From contig CAJTLP010000001.1 in assembly GCA_910577195.1 (NCBI GenBank), positions 124,001-188,000 of the forward strand: DNA of 64,000 nt, given 5' to 3'. The notes below the pieces were generated by a model, which did not search any database, was not told the DNA's origin, and saw only the letters and a program-made list of their open reading frames with translations. The position numbers and the translations under genes are program-made. Shown here piece by piece: positions 1 through 8,921 of this stretch. The stretch is from an uncultured Eubacterium sp. (GTDB lineage Bacteria > Bacillota > Clostridia > Oscillospirales > Acutalibacteraceae). Position 1 is the stretch's first letter; each line of letters begins with the position of its first letter.

Positions 1-381
1 CTTTAATAAACCGTGTTTTTCATAATTTGTTGTTCTGACAATTTTATTATTATCATCCACAAAAACAACCTTTGGAGGGTTAGATTTCCTTTCCTCCTCA
101 TCCATCACAGCATAAGACATAATGATAATTTTATCATTCACCTGCACCTGTCTTGCAGCTGCTCCGTTAAGGCAAATCAAACCGCTGCCGCGCTCCCCTG
201 CTATTGTATACGTTTCAAAGCGGTTGCCGTTATTGACATCAACAATCTGTACCTGCTCATATTCATATATTCCTACAGCCTCCAAGAGCTCCTCGTCAAT
301 GGTAATACTGCCCACATAATCAAGCTCTGCCTGCACAACCTTTGCACGGTGGATTTTACCTTTAAGCATATTTACCAACAT
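1..381 (-). CDS. panD: Aspartate 1-decarboxylase (PanD), partial at left edge
   Basis: PanD makes beta-alanine from L-aspartate for pantothenate synthesis in the cytoplasm. Reading from the ATG at 381, the frame stays open to base 1 (127 codons), about the full length of the family, so only the last residues or the stop lie outside. The pro-enzyme self-cleavage site is visible as Gly24-Ser25 in YVGSIT; cleavage there makes the pyruvoyl cofactor. Lys9 and the GAAAR stretch near residue 75 are also conserved. The start lies three bases after the panC stop, so this is the last gene of the pan operon seen here. Confidence 0.95.
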   Translation of the reverse strand, partial: MLVNMLKGKIHRAKVVQAELDYVGSITIDEELLEAVGIYEYEQVQIVDVNNGNRFETYTIAGERGSGLICLNGAAARQVQVNDKIIIMSYAVMDEEERKSNPPKVVFVDDNNKIVRTTNYEKHGLLK

Positions 382-384
382 CGT

Positions 385-1239
385 TTACTTCACCTGTTCC
401 ACTATAAAATTATCTATAAGCCTTGTTTTGCCGATATAAACAGCCATTGCTATGAGTGTATTATCGGAAATTGTATCCCTGATTGAAATATCATTAAAAT
501 CAACAACCTCGACATAATCAATCCTTGCAAGAGGCTCGGTTTCAATATTCTGCTTCATCCGTTCCTTCAGCTCATTGGCATCAGTCAATCCGTTTTCAAC
601 AAGCTGCTGACCCATAAAAACAGTCTTGCTTAGGATGAGCGCTGCCTGTCTTTCTTCCTCGCTGAGATAGGTGTTTCTTGAGCTTTTGGCAAGTCCGTCA
701 GCCTCACGGATAATGGGGCATCCGATAATCTCAATCGGTATATTCAAATCCATAACCATTCTCTTGATTACAGCGAGCTGCTGGGCATCCTTCTGACCGA
801 AGTAGGCTCTGTCCGGTGTAACAATGTTAAACAGCTTGCTCACAACAGTGCAAACCCCTCTGAAATGAATCGGTCTGCTTTTTCCGCAAAGCTCAGCAGT
901 CGGACCATTCATATCCACAAAGGAACAAAAGCCGTTCGTATACATCTCCTCAGGCTCAGGATTGAATATAAGGTCTGCACCTGTTTTTTCACAAAGCACT
1001 GCATCTGCCTGCAAATCTCTCGGATAGCTTTCCAGATCCTCTGTCGGTGCAAACTGCATCGGATTCACAAAAACACTGACAACCACTTTATCGTTCTGCT
1101 CCACTGCCTTTTTTATAAGGCTCTGGTGTCCCTCGTGCAGATAACCCATTGTGGGCACAAAACCGATTGTTAAGCCCTGCTGTCTCCACTCCTTAACCTG
1201 CTGTCTTACCTCATTTATTGTGTGTACAACATTTATCAT
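385..1239 (-). CDS. panC: Pantothenate synthetase (pantoate--beta-alanine ligase)
   Basis: PanC joins pantoate and beta-alanine with ATP to give pantothenate. The protein is 284 aa, normal for the family. It carries the nucleotidyl-transferase signature PTMGYLHEGH (HEGH at residues 35-38) and a KSSRN loop near residue 185 that plays the KMSKS role. FGQKDAQQ in the middle is the family's pantoate/ATP-site motif. It sits between panB and panD on the same strand with short gaps, consistent with one transcript. Confidence 0.97.
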   Translation of the reverse strand: MINVVHTINEVRQQVKEWRQQGLTIGFVPTMGYLHEGHQSLIKKAVEQNDKVVVSVFVNPMQFAPTEDLESYPRDLQADAVLCEKTGADLIFNPEPEEMYTNGFCSFVDMNGPTAELCGKSRPIHFRGVCTVVSKLFNIVTPDRAYFGQKDAQQLAVIKRMVMDLNIPIEIIGCPIIREADGLAKSSRNTYLSEEERQAALILSKTVFMGQQLVENGLTDANELKERMKQNIETEPLARIDYVEVVDFNDISIRDTISDNTLIAMAVYIGKTRLIDNFIVEQVK

Positions 1240-1267
1240 AACTGTCTGCCTCTTTTCGCATTTCTGT

Positions 1268-2095
1268 TTAATACAGCTTTTCTATAATTTCATCATCTAT
1301 TTTATATGTATGCTCTTCAGATGGGAAAGAGGAATTCTTTACATCCTCATCATACTGCTTAAATGCAGATGTCATCATCTCACCTATATTCGCATATCTT
1401 TTCACAAATTTAGGCGTAAAATCCGAAAACATTCCAAGCATATCCTGATAAACCAGAACCTGTCCGTCACAGCCGTTTCCTGCGCCTATTCCGATTGTTA
1501 CGATATCCAGACGGCTTGTAATCAGTGATGCAAGCTTTTCAGGCACAGCCTCAATCACAACCGCAAAGGCACCTGCCTCCTGAACGGCAAGAGCATCCTC
1601 CAGCAGCTTTTTTGCTGCAAGCTCTGTTTTACCCTGAACCCTGTTTCCACCAAGAGCATTAACAGACTGAGGCGTCAACCCTATATGTGCACACACAGGA
1701 ATTCCTGCGTCCACAATTGCCTTAATCTGAGGGCAAACCTCTTTTCCTCCCTCAAGCTTAACGGCATTTGCACCGCCCTCTTTTAACAGCCTGCCGGCAT
1801 TGACAACTGCATCATAAACCGAAGTCTGATAAGACATAAACGGCATATCCGCAATAACAAGAGCATCTTTAGCACCCCTTGAAACGGCTTTGGTGTGATG
1901 AATCATATCCCCCATTGTAACAGAAACCGTGTTTTCGTAGCCGAGAACTACGTTGCCTAAGGAATCTCCCACAAGTATAGAATTAATACCTGCATCGTTC
2001 ATCAGCTTAGCCGTTGAATAATCGTATGCCGTGAGCATAGATATTTTTGTTTTTTCTTCCTTTGCTTTTGCAAAAGTTAAAACTGTATTTTTCAT
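1268..2095 (-). CDS. panB: 3-methyl-2-oxobutanoate hydroxymethyltransferase
   Basis: PanB transfers a hydroxymethyl group from 5,10-methylene-tetrahydrofolate to 2-oxoisovalerate, giving ketopantoate. The protein is 275 aa, the usual length. The start of the TIM barrel shows MLTAYDYSTAK, and DSLGNVVLGY carries the metal-binding Asp. AHIGLTPQ and the IGIGAG loop are also family hallmarks. It lies 5 bases downstream of the panG-type gene and 28 bases upstream of panC, so the operon order follows the pathway closely. Confidence 0.97.
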   Translation of the reverse strand: MKNTVLTFAKAKEEKTKISMLTAYDYSTAKLMNDAGINSILVGDSLGNVVLGYENTVSVTMGDMIHHTKAVSRGAKDALVIADMPFMSYQTSVYDAVVNAGRLLKEGGANAVKLEGGKEVCPQIKAIVDAGIPVCAHIGLTPQSVNALGGNRVQGKTELAAKKLLEDALAVQEAGAFAVVIEAVPEKLASLITSRLDIVTIGIGAGNGCDGQVLVYQDMLGMFSDFTPKFVKRYANIGEMMTSAFKQYDEDVKNSSFPSEEHTYKIDDEIIEKLY

Positions 2096-2100
2096 ATGAT

Positions 2101-2973
2101 TTATAACTCTCCTGTTCTGAGTAAATTTTCAAGCTTGGAATAATCTCGGTTCGGATATTTATCCTTTGCAATATCTGTTAATACTCCTGAAAGCAATTTA
2201 TATATCTGTAAAACCTCTTCGTCATCAAGCACAGATAAATGCTTTTCGACTGTGGACAAATCATTTCTTTCAATCGGACCTGTCAGAGCATTGATACAGC
2301 CGTTACTGACTATGCTTTCTGCATTATTCAGAAACAAAGGATTTAATGCCTCCTTTGCCGAAAAATCAGAAAAACCACATTCCCTGAGCAGTCTCAAAGC
2401 AATGTGGTAAAGAGCTACTGTCAAATTGCTTGCCATTGCGAGAGACAAATGATACTTATATTTATTTTCAGAATTCATAATCTGATAAGGATTACCTGTT
2501 TTATCGAAAAGCTCTCTGATATCCTGCATTTTTTCTTCATCACCCTCGACTGTAAAAAATGCTTTTGATATCTCCTCATAAGAATGCTTTTTATCACTGA
2601 CTGCAAATGCCGGATGCACTGAATATCCGTATGCACCTACTGAATGAATATCCTCAAAAACCTCTGCGGATAATGCTCCGCTGCAGTGACATAATATTTT
2701 ATCCCTTAAATCATATTCCCTAAGCTGTAAATAAACATCATAAATACAGGAATCAGGAACAGTAATAAATATAATCCTGCTCTCTTCTGCAAGCGCTTTG
2801 ATTGTTCTGTAGGATTTACTATGAGTAAATTCCGCCGCCTCACAGGCATGCGCATAAGTATTGCTGAAATACCCGGATAACTTCAGATTTTTCTCATAAA
2901 AATAGCGGCCAAGAGTAAAACCAACTCTGCCCGCGCCGATAAATCCTATTGACATATTCTCATTTTTCATCAT
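2101..2973 (-). CDS. panG: PanG-type ketopantoate reductase (DUF2520 Rossmann protein)
   Basis: This 290-aa protein has an N-terminal Rossmann motif (GAGRVG at residues 13-18) followed by a C-terminal helical domain of the DUF2520 type. Family knowledge: PanG, a third class of ketopantoate reductase, has this architecture and replaces PanE/IlvC in some bacteria. Here it is the first gene of panG-panB-panC-panD, and no canonical panE is seen in the window, so reduction of ketopantoate to pantoate is the natural job. ATG at 2973 follows an AGAGGGTGG ribosome site; a second ATG follows directly. The assignment rests on fold plus context, not on a tested substrate. Confidence 0.8.
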   Translation of the reverse strand: MMKNENMSIGFIGAGRVGFTLGRYFYEKNLKLSGYFSNTYAHACEAAEFTHSKSYRTIKALAEESRIIFITVPDSCIYDVYLQLREYDLRDKILCHCSGALSAEVFEDIHSVGAYGYSVHPAFAVSDKKHSYEEISKAFFTVEGDEEKMQDIRELFDKTGNPYQIMNSENKYKYHLSLAMASNLTVALYHIALRLLRECGFSDFSAKEALNPLFLNNAESIVSNGCINALTGPIERNDLSTVEKHLSVLDDEEVLQIYKLLSGVLTDIAKDKYPNRDYSKLENLLRTGEL

Positions 2974-3162
2974 ACCACCCTCTTATAGACGATAAAATCC
3001 CGTTCATATTTGTTACAGGTTTCACATTTCACAAGACAGTATGAATAAAATATTAAGCACGGTACGGTTTCATCAGAATACCATCCGCAAATAATATACA
3101 ACATTTTATCTTATTTGTAAAGTATAAGATATCAGAAAAAATTATCATTATTAAATTTCTTT

Positions 3163-3194
3163 TTATTGACAATTATCAATAAAAAGCGCATACT
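3163..3194 (+). promoter_or_regulatory. Rubrerythrin promoter overlapped by a palindromic operator
   Basis: A -35 box TTGACA (3166-3171) is followed 17 bases later by CATACT (3189-3194) as -10. The perfect inverted repeat TTATTGA/TCAATAA (3163-3169 and 3176-3182) covers the -35 box. Its AT-rich form resembles PerR/Fur-type boxes, which would suit a peroxide-defence gene, but the regulator is not identified. Confidence 0.6.
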
Positions 3195-3225
3195 TAAATT
3201 AATAAAAAATAAAGGAGATTTTATT

Positions 3226-3771
3226 ATGTCAAAAGAAAATAAATACGCAGGCACACAGACAGAGAAAAACCTTGAAGCTGCATTTGCCGGTGAATCACAG
3301 GCAAGAAATAAGTATACATATTTTTCTTCTGTTGCAAAAAAGGAAGGCTATGAACAGATAGCAGATTTATTCCTTAAAACAGCCAATAATGAAAAAGAAC
3401 ACGCTAAAATGTGGTTTAAAGAGCTTAATGGTATTGGCAGTACAGCGGAAAATCTCAGTGCTGCCGCTGACGGTGAAAACTACGAGTGGACAGATATGTA
3501 CGATGAATTCGCAAAAACTGCTGATGAAGAGGGATTTCCTGAGCTTGCAGCCAAGTTTCGTTTGGTAGCTGCGATTGAAAAGCATCACGAAGAACGTTAT
3601 CGTGCTTTACTTAAAAATATTGAAACAGCTGAGGTCTTTGAAAAAAGCGAAGTCAAGGTTTGGGAATGCCGTAACTGCGGACATATTGTTGTCGGCACTA
3701 AGGCTCCTGAGGTTTGTCCGACCTGCAATCACCCTCAGAGCTTCTTTGAAATCTGTGCAGAAAATTATTAA
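3226..3771 (+). CDS. rbr: Rubrerythrin
   Basis: Rubrerythrin is a cytoplasmic non-haem di-iron peroxidase that removes hydrogen peroxide in anaerobes, taking electrons from rubredoxin or NADH systems. The 181-aa protein has an N-terminal ferritin-like four-helix domain with the carboxylate ligands (EAAFAGESQARNKY, then ExxH in NNEKEH and EKHHEERY). It ends with a rubredoxin-type domain holding two CxxC pairs (CRNC and CPTC). I chose the ATG at 3226 because AAAGGAG lies 8 bases upstream. It is a single-gene transcript, with its own promoter and a strong terminator. Confidence 0.95.
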   Translation: MSKENKYAGTQTEKNLEAAFAGESQARNKYTYFSSVAKKEGYEQIADLFLKTANNEKEHAKMWFKELNGIGSTAENLSAAADGENYEWTDMYDEFAKTADEEGFPELAAKFRLVAAIEKHHEERYRALLKNIETAEVFEKSEVKVWECRNCGHIVVGTKAPEVCPTCNHPQSFFEICAENY

Positions 3772-3783
3772 CTTTACAAACAA

Positions 3784-3823
3784 AAAACCGGTAGTACAGA
3801 GTAACCTCTGTACTACCGGTTTT
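3784..3823. terminator. Bidirectional terminator between rubrerythrin and a lipoprotein gene
   Basis: A perfect 18-bp stem (arms 3784-3801 and 3806-3823) encloses the loop TAAC. A-rich and T-rich flanks suit termination from both sides, where two convergent genes end. Confidence 0.9.
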
Positions 3824-3827
3824 ATTT

Positions 3828-4667
3828 TCATTTAGCTGTTTCAGCCCAAACGCCGCTGTCGTAAGACGGAATATCAATCTTTGGTCCGTAATATACAGTC
3901 TCCAGCTTATATATTTCCTTATCGGCTGAAATATTTTTACCTAATTTTTCCTCATCATATACTACAATTGATGCAAAGCGGTCATATGAAAGCTCAATGG
4001 TTGCATATTTTGCACCTTCAAAAATTGAAGCTTTTCCGGATTCTGTCTTGTATCTGTCTGTGTAATCATCTTTCACTGCAAAGGAAAATTTTACAACTTT
4101 TCCGTTATGCTCCATAAGACTGTTATCAATATCAAAAATCATATCATCAACAGACAAATATTCCAGTTCTTCAAGTATCGCATCAAGAGAATATTTTGCT
4201 TTAAAATCATTACCGGCAATAAAACTTTGCGGTGACATTTCTGTTTTTCTATAATTTGATGCATTGCCTGAATCGTCAAAATCATTTTCAAAAAGATAGC
4301 TTTTTGCATCATCACCTGAAGAGCTTTCTGACTTTCCGCATAAAGCCTTGTAAACACTCTTTTTATTATACTCCTCAAAAACATCCACTTTCATATTGGA
4401 GCACTCGCCGTTTTCATCACGTATAACATTAAACTTCTTATCCATTTCAGCATATACATTACAGGTACGCCAGGAGTTATGGTCAGATGCATTGACAGTT
4501 TCTTTCCAGTAATAAAGCTCTTCACTCAGTGAATTCTCAATTGCCTTTGGGTAAAGTTCCTTTAATTCATCAACTGAATAGCTGTTTAATGAACAACCGC
4601 TTACAGATAAAATCAATAATATAACACAGGCAAGACAGGCAAACTTTCTGATCATTTCCTTTTTCAT
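3828..4667 (-). CDS. Putative lipoprotein of unknown function
   Basis: The 279-aa protein starts with a charged MKKEMIRK stretch, a hydrophobic helix and a lipobox ending LSVSGC (Cys near residue 26), so it should be exported and lipid-anchored. The remainder is hydrophilic and shows no domain I recognise. The ATG at 4667 shares one base with the stop of the upstream symporter gene (TGATG), and GGAG lies 9 bases before it, so translation is probably coupled to the symporter. A surface accessory role for that transporter is possible but only suggested by linkage. Confidence 0.8.
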   Translation of the reverse strand: MKKEMIRKFACLACVILLILSVSGCSLNSYSVDELKELYPKAIENSLSEELYYWKETVNASDHNSWRTCNVYAEMDKKFNVIRDENGECSNMKVDVFEEYNKKSVYKALCGKSESSSGDDAKSYLFENDFDDSGNASNYRKTEMSPQSFIAGNDFKAKYSLDAILEELEYLSVDDMIFDIDNSLMEHNGKVVKFSFAVKDDYTDRYKTESGKASIFEGAKYATIELSYDRFASIVVYDEEKLGKNISADKEIYKLETVYYGPKIDIPSYDSGVWAETAK

Positions 4668-6850
4668 CACTTATTTCTCCTTCCTGCAATGGATTTTTTC
4701 TTTGATGATTTCATGCTTTCCTGTTCCTCGCGTTCACGTATGATTTCACAGGCTTCATCATAATGGGATTCTGCCCACTCCATAACCCTATCCTTGTTTT
4801 CATAACTATGAACAAGCTTTTGGGCAGCAGCATATGGTGCAATGGTTTTATAATAAAGATCAAATTCGCCTTCAATCGTTTTAATCTGAGCATTTTTAAA
4901 TTTGTTTTCTGCCTTAGTATTATCAGGCAAAGCATAAGCTTCATTCAGCTTATCCATATCAGGCTTAACAATACCGTCAGGATAATTCTTCTTTATCAGA
5001 TTACCTGATTTTACAATAGCCTTGGCCTGTTTAATATAATACTTTCTGAGCGTACGTTCTGTTTTATTATGCTTGGGCATATTACGTGCTTGGACAATAA
5101 TGGATTCATCCATAAATGCCAATGCAGATATATCTTTTGCAATAAGCTTTCTTGCACTTTCAAGCTTATGCTGCCACTGAGGAGTATCGAATTTGTTTAA
5201 CTCCTCCATAAAGATACCAACCTCAGCCTGTTCAGCTGCAAAAGCTTTTGCTTTTAAATATTCCTTCCTTGCTTTTTCCTTATCCTCGCCCTTTAATGAT
5301 TTCATATTCTCCTTCATCGTCTTAAGATCCGGAACAGGAGAATTTTTTAATTCCAGACCGCTTCTTACAGCTTCAACACCATTTTTAATAACATCTGCAT
5401 TAAAATCACCTGATTCAAAATCATCAAACAAGGCTCTGTATCTGAGAACACGGATGATATTCTGATGCTTTTCCTTTGACATACTGTAGAAACAGAAAGG
5501 AATAAGATTCAAAACAGCACCGATGATTGCAAGAATACACAATACAAGGAAAAGCGAGTTTCTTACATTAGGGTCATAAAGAATATCATAGTTTGTTGTA
5601 AGACCAAAGCTCTCATAGACATACGGAATTACATATCCGCTTAAAAGAGTAATCGGCATAGTAATCATACCGGCAAGACCGAATACAAAGTCCATTCTGT
5701 ATCCGCAAATATATTGCTGATAATCCTTAACCTCAGAATGCATTACCTGATTATAAACAAGGCCGAGTGCATTAACAAGATTGTTCATATACATAATGAT
5801 AAACATTATGGTTGGTGACTTGAATGTGAAAATAAGAATAAAACAGAATACCACATTGAGCAAATTATGATAGATGAGCAGCTTTTTGTTACCGAGTTTT
5901 TTAAGCAAAAACGGAGTAATCGCCATTGCGATACCGCTGGCAGTACCCATTACCGTATTAAGAATACCGTATGCCGTCATATCCTGAACGCTGTAAATAT
6001 ATATCCAACTGAAGAACACTCCCGTCGCCGACTCAAGAAATCCGATAAGACTTGCAATCTGTCTTATCCACCAATGCTTATTCTTAAGAATCATAAGAGC
6101 ACCTTCAATAATTCCTACCTTCTGAACATAGGTAGATGAGGTTACTACTCGTTCCTTGCAGCCAAAAGCAGTAAAGAAATTCAAAACCAGTCCGATAAGC
6201 GAAACAGGTGCAAGAACATATCTGTATGTATTGATATTGGTGTAACCTCCTGTGAGGTTTGATAAAATAGGAATAAACAAGCCTGTAAGTGTAGGTGCAA
6301 AACTATAAATAATTGAGTTGATGGATAATACCTTTGCACGTTCCTCGCTGTTCGGCGTTATAACTGTCTGAAGCTCTGAATAAGTATCTGTAAACAACGG
6401 CTGTATCATACTTATCGAAATAGCAAATACAAATACGCATATGAACTTCTCATTATAGGACATAGTCTGAAACGGCAGGAAAACGAATATCACCGAAAGT
6501 ACTGCCAAAGGTATTCCTGCAAAAGCAATATATGGTCTGAATCTTCCCCACTTCGTACGTGTATTATCAACAATATGTGCTCGGATAAAGAAAAACAAAA
6601 CATTTAAAATGGTCTGAGCGGTTAACATATACTGCAGATGTATCGGACGGATACCTATAGTTGAGCCCAGCAGGGTATTACCTGCACTCAGTCCCATCTG
6701 CCACACAAGCTGCATCGTAAGCTGATTTCCCATACCGCCAAGAGCCAGATTAATCAGTTCCTTATATGAAACAAAATTCCCCTGTGCAGGATGCTTCCAG
6801 TGTGAGGTAATATCTTTATAGACATTACTTACAATATTTTTCACTTTCAT
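4667..6850 (-). CDS. GPH-family (MFS) sugar:cation symporter with long C-terminal tail
   Basis: The first about 480 residues have about twelve hydrophobic segments and resemble the glycoside-pentoside-hexuronide:cation symporters of the MelB type. HIVDNTRTKWGRFRPYI is the loop 2-3 signature of that family. After the membrane part comes a charged, largely helical tail of about 250 residues (KEKARKEYLKAKAFAA and similar), much longer than in MelB. I chose the ATG at 6850 because GAGGGG lies just upstream; the frame remains open 33 bases further. The substrate is unknown. The next gene is a lipoprotein overlapping by one base. Confidence 0.85.
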   Translation of the reverse strand: MKVKNIVSNVYKDITSHWKHPAQGNFVSYKELINLALGGMGNQLTMQLVWQMGLSAGNTLLGSTIGIRPIHLQYMLTAQTILNVLFFFIRAHIVDNTRTKWGRFRPYIAFAGIPLAVLSVIFVFLPFQTMSYNEKFICVFVFAISISMIQPLFTDTYSELQTVITPNSEERAKVLSINSIIYSFAPTLTGLFIPILSNLTGGYTNINTYRYVLAPVSLIGLVLNFFTAFGCKERVVTSSTYVQKVGIIEGALMILKNKHWWIRQIASLIGFLESATGVFFSWIYIYSVQDMTAYGILNTVMGTASGIAMAITPFLLKKLGNKKLLIYHNLLNVVFCFILIFTFKSPTIMFIIMYMNNLVNALGLVYNQVMHSEVKDYQQYICGYRMDFVFGLAGMITMPITLLSGYVIPYVYESFGLTTNYDILYDPNVRNSLFLVLCILAIIGAVLNLIPFCFYSMSKEKHQNIIRVLRYRALFDDFESGDFNADVIKNGVEAVRSGLELKNSPVPDLKTMKENMKSLKGEDKEKARKEYLKAKAFAAEQAEVGIFMEELNKFDTPQWQHKLESARKLIAKDISALAFMDESIIVQARNMPKHNKTERTLRKYYIKQAKAIVKSGNLIKKNYPDGIVKPDMDKLNEAYALPDNTKAENKFKNAQIKTIEGEFDLYYKTIAPYAAAQKLVHSYENKDRVMEWAESHYDEACEIIREREEQESMKSSKKKSIAGRRNK

Positions 6851-7068
6851 GTTTATTCCCCTCAAAAAAGTATTGCAAAGCAATTTATTGCTTTTTCATT
6901 ATACCATTTTTTTAATTGATATTGTTGTTAAATCAAATAAAATGTTGCTCCCATACAAATTTCTATATTTTTCACAATTTTTAATATTAACCTTTGTTTA
7001 TTTTGCCATAACAAAAAATTCCGAATACCTGTACTATGTAAGGCATTCGGAATTTAATTTAATTGTAT
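6851..7068. other. Intergenic region with an AT-rich promoter zone and a small hairpin
   Basis: The region is very AT-rich and should hold the promoter of the symporter operon. Near 7020-7054 the repeat ATTCCGAATACCT / AGGCATTCGGAAT forms a hairpin followed by T-rich sequence. It could terminate the minus-strand cluster that ends at 7069. No gene is apparent. Confidence 0.5.
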
Positions 7069-7866
7069 TTATTTTGCAAGGTCGCCGACGAGCATCATAT
7101 AATCGCCGATCTGCACACCAAACTCAGGTGCGCCCTCCATAATCAGCTGCTTATTTGCAGTCATCTGGAACATATCACCTGTGCCCAGCAATATTTTAAG
7201 TGCTGATGTAGCACAGTCAAATTTCATACAGAAGAATGGCTTAGCTCTCTTATACTCGCCTCTGCCTGCTCTTGACTTGCCTGCCTTGACTCTCATATAG
7301 GCGGTACACTCCGGATGACCCTCAACTGCCCACTGATAACAACGGTCAGGGCTTTTAAGCGCCCAGTCATGCACTGCAGGGTGCCCCATCTTATTAAGCT
7401 GGGAAATACCTGATGAAAGCAGATAAAAATACAACTTGCAAAGGAGAAGAGAAAGCTCTTCATCATCCTCGGGCGGCTCAGTAATACCAAGCAGTGAGGA
7501 CATTTTAAGAAGCACCATCATAAATTTGATGAACTTGCCAAAGGATTTAATCTTCATTTTAGGCAACTTGCTCATATCGCCCTTCATAAAAGCATTCATC
7601 TTTTCCAAAGAGGAAAATGCAAGCTCCGCATCAATTTTCTCTTGTCCCAAATACTCACCGAGTTTAACAGACCATTCACCGTTTTCAACGATAAAATGAA
7701 CAGCCTCCTTATCCTCAGCATTCACCTTTGCAGATACCTGATATATTGCATTGACGCCCTCAAATTTCTTTTTCAGCTCAGGAACATCTGTTGCAATCGT
7801 TTTCATAAGAGGCAAAGCTCCTGCCATAAACACCTTATTGGTGTAACGTGTTTCATCACTTGCCAT
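7069..7866 (-). CDS. SCP2-like protein A of the split-transketolase cluster
   Basis: This 265-aa protein has no signal peptide. Its first half resembles an SCP2 sterol-carrier-like fold, and the segment AFSSLEKMNAFM is closely matched in the protein encoded at 11424-12188 (NFSSPEKFNALI). Its C-terminus again has an SCP2-like pattern (KQLIMEGAPEFGVQIGDYM). SCP2 domains bind lipids or other hydrophobic ligands, so a carrier or binding role is possible. ATG 7866 is preferred over the GTG at 7875 because AAAGGAG lies 8 bases upstream of the ATG. It is the last gene of the cluster. The function is unknown. Confidence 0.6.
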   Translation of the reverse strand: MASDETRYTNKVFMAGALPLMKTIATDVPELKKKFEGVNAIYQVSAKVNAEDKEAVHFIVENGEWSVKLGEYLGQEKIDAELAFSSLEKMNAFMKGDMSKLPKMKIKSFGKFIKFMMVLLKMSSLLGITEPPEDDEELSLLLCKLYFYLLSSGISQLNKMGHPAVHDWALKSPDRCYQWAVEGHPECTAYMRVKAGKSRAGRGEYKRAKPFFCMKFDCATSALKILLGTGDMFQMTANKQLIMEGAPEFGVQIGDYMMLVGDLAK

Positions 7867-7907
7867 AAGTAACACTCCTTTCCTGATAGCAATGATACGG
7901 TTGTTAT

Positions 7908-8918
7908 TTAGAATTCATCATCCCACGCATCATCCGCTTCAAAATCAGCGTGCATCATTTCACCGATAGCCTCGTTAATACCGTTTGCATCAATCTTCGC
8001 CATAGAAAGAAGATCCTCCTGAAGACCGATTGTGGAGAATGCGTCCTGATGACCGAGCATCTTGAATGCACAAGCCTTACCTGACTTTGCAACCACCTCT
8101 GCTACTGCTGAGCCAAGACCGCCCATAACCTCATGGTCCTCAACCGTAATAATTCTTCTTGTATCCATAACTGCTGAAAGGATTGCCTCCTCATCAACAG
8201 GCTTGATTGTATGCATATTCAGTACACGCACCTTGAGTCCTGCATCTGCCTCAGCCATACGTGCAGCCTGCATTGCCTCAAACACACAGGAGCCACAGGC
8301 GATAACTGTGATATCCGTACCCTCATTCATAACTGATGCTTTCTTGTAATCGAACTTACACTCATCAAGATTTTTATAAATAACCTGATCAAAACCACGA
8401 TTAATTCTGATATAAACAGGACCCGGAATATCATATGCAGCCTTAACTGCGTGATAAGTTTCAGTACCGTCACATGGACAGATAACTGTCATATTCGGAA
8501 GCGTTCTCATACAAGCCATATCAATAAGTGAATGGTGCGTAGAGCCTGCCTGACCGAAAGATGTACCTGCGTGTGTAGCAATAATTTTAACAGGAACATT
8601 CTGATAACAGATATCTGTATGAATCTGGTCAAGAGAACGTGCCGCTGTAAAAATAGCGAAAGTAGAAGCAAAAGGAACAAGACCATTCTTAGCCATACCT
8701 GCTGCTACACCGAAAAGATTCTGCTCAGCAATACCCACATTGAAAAATCTGTCAGGGAAATGCTCACCGAACATACCGATTTTAGTTGATTTCGCAAGGT
8801 CAGCTGTAAGAGCAACAACATCCTTATGCTCTTCACCAAGCTCACAGAGTGCAATACCATAGCACTCAGCTGTTGAAAGCTTAGTGGTATCTGTCATTGT
8901 ATATGTCATTCCACCCAT
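7908..8918 (-). CDS. Transketolase, C-terminal subunit (split enzyme)
   Basis: The 336-aa protein corresponds to the pyrimidine-binding and C-terminal domains of transketolase. It carries the catalytic Glu region VGIAEQNLFGVAAGMA, where Glu activates thiamine diphosphate. The partner subunit is encoded 3 bases upstream, and its end holds the ribosome site AAAGGAGG for this gene. Split transketolases of this type move two-carbon units between sugars, but many act in specialised pathways. Flanking by a PLP aminotransferase-like enzyme and SCP2-like proteins suggests such a specialised role. Confidence 0.9.
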   Translation of the reverse strand: MGGMTYTMTDTTKLSTAECYGIALCELGEEHKDVVALTADLAKSTKIGMFGEHFPDRFFNVGIAEQNLFGVAAGMAKNGLVPFASTFAIFTAARSLDQIHTDICYQNVPVKIIATHAGTSFGQAGSTHHSLIDMACMRTLPNMTVICPCDGTETYHAVKAAYDIPGPVYIRINRGFDQVIYKNLDECKFDYKKASVMNEGTDITVIACGSCVFEAMQAARMAEADAGLKVRVLNMHTIKPVDEEAILSAVMDTRRIITVEDHEVMGGLGSAVAEVVAKSGKACAFKMLGHQDAFSTIGLQEDLLSMAKIDANGINEAIGEMMHADFEADDAWDDEF

Positions 8919-8921
8919 AGC

